NCBI RefSeq assembly: GCF_002078015.1
Contig: NZ_LWBP01000213.1
Span: 1 to 63,483 of the forward strand
Direction: 5' to 3'
DNA length: 63,483 nucleotides
Source: Niastella populi
GTDB lineage: Bacteria > Bacteroidota > Bacteroidia > Chitinophagales > Chitinophagaceae
The notes below the pieces were generated by a model. It did no database searches. It was given only the letters and a program-made list of their open reading frames with translations, and was not told the DNA's origin. Made by a program: the position numbers and the translations under genes. Positions 62,333 to 63,483 of the stretch are shown here, piece after piece (position 1 is the stretch's first letter; every line of letters begins with the position of its first letter).

Positions 62333-62472
62333 AGTTGTTCAGTTGTTCAGTTGTTCAGTTGTTCAGTTGTTCAGTTGTTCAGTTGTTCAGTTGTTCAGAC
62401 TCGCGGCTAACCGCGGGCTTATAAATTGAGGAACTCAATAACTAATGAACTGAATAACTGAATAACTAAATA
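62333..62472. repeat. Eight perfect TTGTTCAG units in a large hairpin
   Basis: 62335-62398 holds eight exact tandem copies of TTGTTCAG. The centre is CGCGG-CTAA-CCGCG (62402-62415). The right arm (about 62440-62472) has AACTGAAT units in 8-bp steps that can pair with the left arm. It lies between the susC stop and the susD start. Confidence 0.95.
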
Positions 62473-62474
62473 AT

Positions 62475-63483
62475 TTACAATCCAATTTTCAATGCTAACG
62501 TGACCTGCTTTTGCACCGGCTGCGCCACGCCCCCTGAATTAAAGAACTCAGGGTCCTGACCACGTAGTTTTTCATCGCTGTAGATCAGCCAGGGATTAAT
62601 AGCGGCAGCAGTAACAGAAGCATTATTTAATTTAAACTTATTGATCATCGAAGCGGGCAACTGGTAAGCCAGCGATACGGTCTTTAACCGTATCATATCA
62701 CCTTTGGCTACCCGCTCGGTTGAATAGTTATAGTTGTTGTAAGGATATGCGCCACCTAACTGCGCCTGGGCAAATGCATCCAGTATCGAAGGAACACTGG
62801 TATATTTTTCATCACCGGGCAGGCTCCAGCGGTCGTAAAATTCTTTTGGCATGGCATCGAGGTCGGAGTAGCTGGTTCTGAATGAAGGGTACAACCTGAT
62901 GGTATTGCCCGCCTGGTAAGTGATGAACACGTTCAGTGAAAATGCCTTGTAATGAAAGGTGTTTGAAAATCCGCCGGTAATGGGCGGATCAACCGGTCCT
63001 TCGTATTGCAGGTTGCCTGTCGATTCAGACTGCATATACACCGTTTTACTGTTCTTTCCTTCTTCATCGACAAAAGTGGGAGCGCCGGTAAACGGTTCCA
63101 ACCCGTTATATTTAATAGAGAAAAGGCTGCGAACAGGATAGCCCTTTTTATTGCCGCCCTCAGCGCTTACGAGGCTGAAGATGTTCGGCTCATTTTCTGC
63201 GTTGGTGATCCTGGTGGTGTTGTAACCAAAGGTCAGGGTCGTTTTCCAGCCCCAGTTCTTTTTACGGATAACTTCACCGCTTAACAGTACTTCCACGCCC
63301 CTTGAATCCATATCGGCATAGTTGGCCGCTTTATAAGGCTCACCGCCGATACCCGAGGTTTTAATGGTGCTGATGAGATCAAAACTTTTGCGTTGATATA
63401 CATCGAGGCTTACATTCATTCGCCTGCCCAGGAACCCCGCATCGATACCCAGGTTGGTCGTATACAATTTTTCCCAGGTAAGA
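62475..63483 (-). CDS. SusC/RagA TonB-linked transporter, N-terminus cut by window edge
   Basis: 336 C-terminal residues of a SusC barrel. The frame is open to the window's right edge (T-W-E-K-L-Y-T-T-N-L-G-I-D near the edge, a SusC landmark). Barrel strands continue with G-V-E-V-L-L-S-G-E-V and V-F-I-T-Y-Q-A-G-N-T-I-R-L-Y-P, ending A-L-K-I-G-L. The plug and signal peptide lie outside. It is the first known gene of the second SusC/SusD-metallohydrolase-DUF4302 operon. Confidence 0.95.
   Translation of the reverse strand, partial: LTWEKLYTTNLGIDAGFLGRRMNVSLDVYQRKSFDLISTIKTSGIGGEPYKAANYADMDSRGVEVLLSGEVIRKKNWGWKTTLTFGYNTTRITNAENEPNIFSLVSAEGGNKKGYPVRSLFSIKYNGLEPFTGAPTFVDEEGKNSKTVYMQSESTGNLQYEGPVDPPITGGFSNTFHYKAFSLNVFITYQAGNTIRLYPSFRTSYSDLDAMPKEFYDRWSLPGDEKYTSVPSILDAFAQAQLGGAYPYNNYNYSTERVAKGDMIRLKTVSLAYQLPASMINKFKLNNASVTAAAINPWLIYSDEKLRGQDPEFFNSGGVAQPVQKQVTLALKIGL

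Noticed and set aside
62335-62398. Regular short repeats considered as a CRISPR array
   Set aside because: Units are 8 bp and contiguous, with no spacers and no cas genes.

Overview
The window looks like the chromosome of a Bacteroidota bacterium, most likely Chitinophagaceae (Chitinophaga/Niastella type). The evidence is two SusC/SusD loci, type IX secretion (T9SS) type B cargo proteins with PorP/SprF-like partners, DUF4302/DUF4959/DUF4998-type lipoproteins, lipoboxes of the [FAVT]-[ST]-[AG]-C type, and promoters matching the Bacteroidota pattern TTTG-N19/20-TAnnTTTG. The taxonomic call is inference; no rRNA or marker gene is present.

Left end (1-2.6 kb): an A+T-rich accessory edge with a partial YhcG/DUF1016-type nuclease gene, a tyrosine recombinase and a tRNA-Ser(TGA). 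The tRNA 3' end faces the recombinase, as expected for the border of an integrated element whose other end lies outside the window. From 2.8 to 6.8 kb is a decaying stretch. It holds a lipoprotein gene and an SRPBCC gene, each broken by a frameshift, and a GH28 pectinase relic that lost its catalytic middle. An intact P-loop ATPase, a nitrilase-family hydrolase and an AraC regulator lie among them.

6.8-20.7 kb: a polysaccharide utilization locus on the minus strand. A GH35 beta-galactosidase, SusC, SusD and two surface lipoproteins form one unit, followed by a GH115 alpha-glucuronidase and the GH28 relic. Together they suggest import of a galactose- and glucuronate-bearing plant glycan. A cluster of direct repeats plus a palindrome lies upstream of the GH35 gene.

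21-34 kb: mixed small units. These are a leaderless S8 protease followed by a small stand-alone propeptide-like protein, an AhpD-YCII/DGPF-ECF sigma (ECF42-like) module, a candidate cysteine hydrolase of unknown family, regulators, a one-domain response regulator and cell-surface proteins.

34.4-58.2 kb: a 24-kb minus-strand T9SS surface locus. It encodes a ~4,087-residue beta-helix/Ig/MAM-like/PKD protein, a 1,420-residue IgGFc-like/PKD protein, two PorP/SprF-like proteins around an OmpA/TPR/PD40 protein, a 602-residue SprB-repeat/PKD protein and a collagen-like lipoprotein. 58.5-63.5 kb: a second SusC/SusD locus with a zinc metallohydrolase lipoprotein and a DUF4302 lipoprotein.

The most unusual non-coding feature is a set of intergenic blocks built from 7- and 8-bp-period microrepeats, often arranged as long imperfect hairpins. 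They fill the gaps between genes at about ten places; two blocks 18.5 kb apart share an identical 35-nt segment, and one carries eight perfect TTGTTCAG copies between susC and susD.
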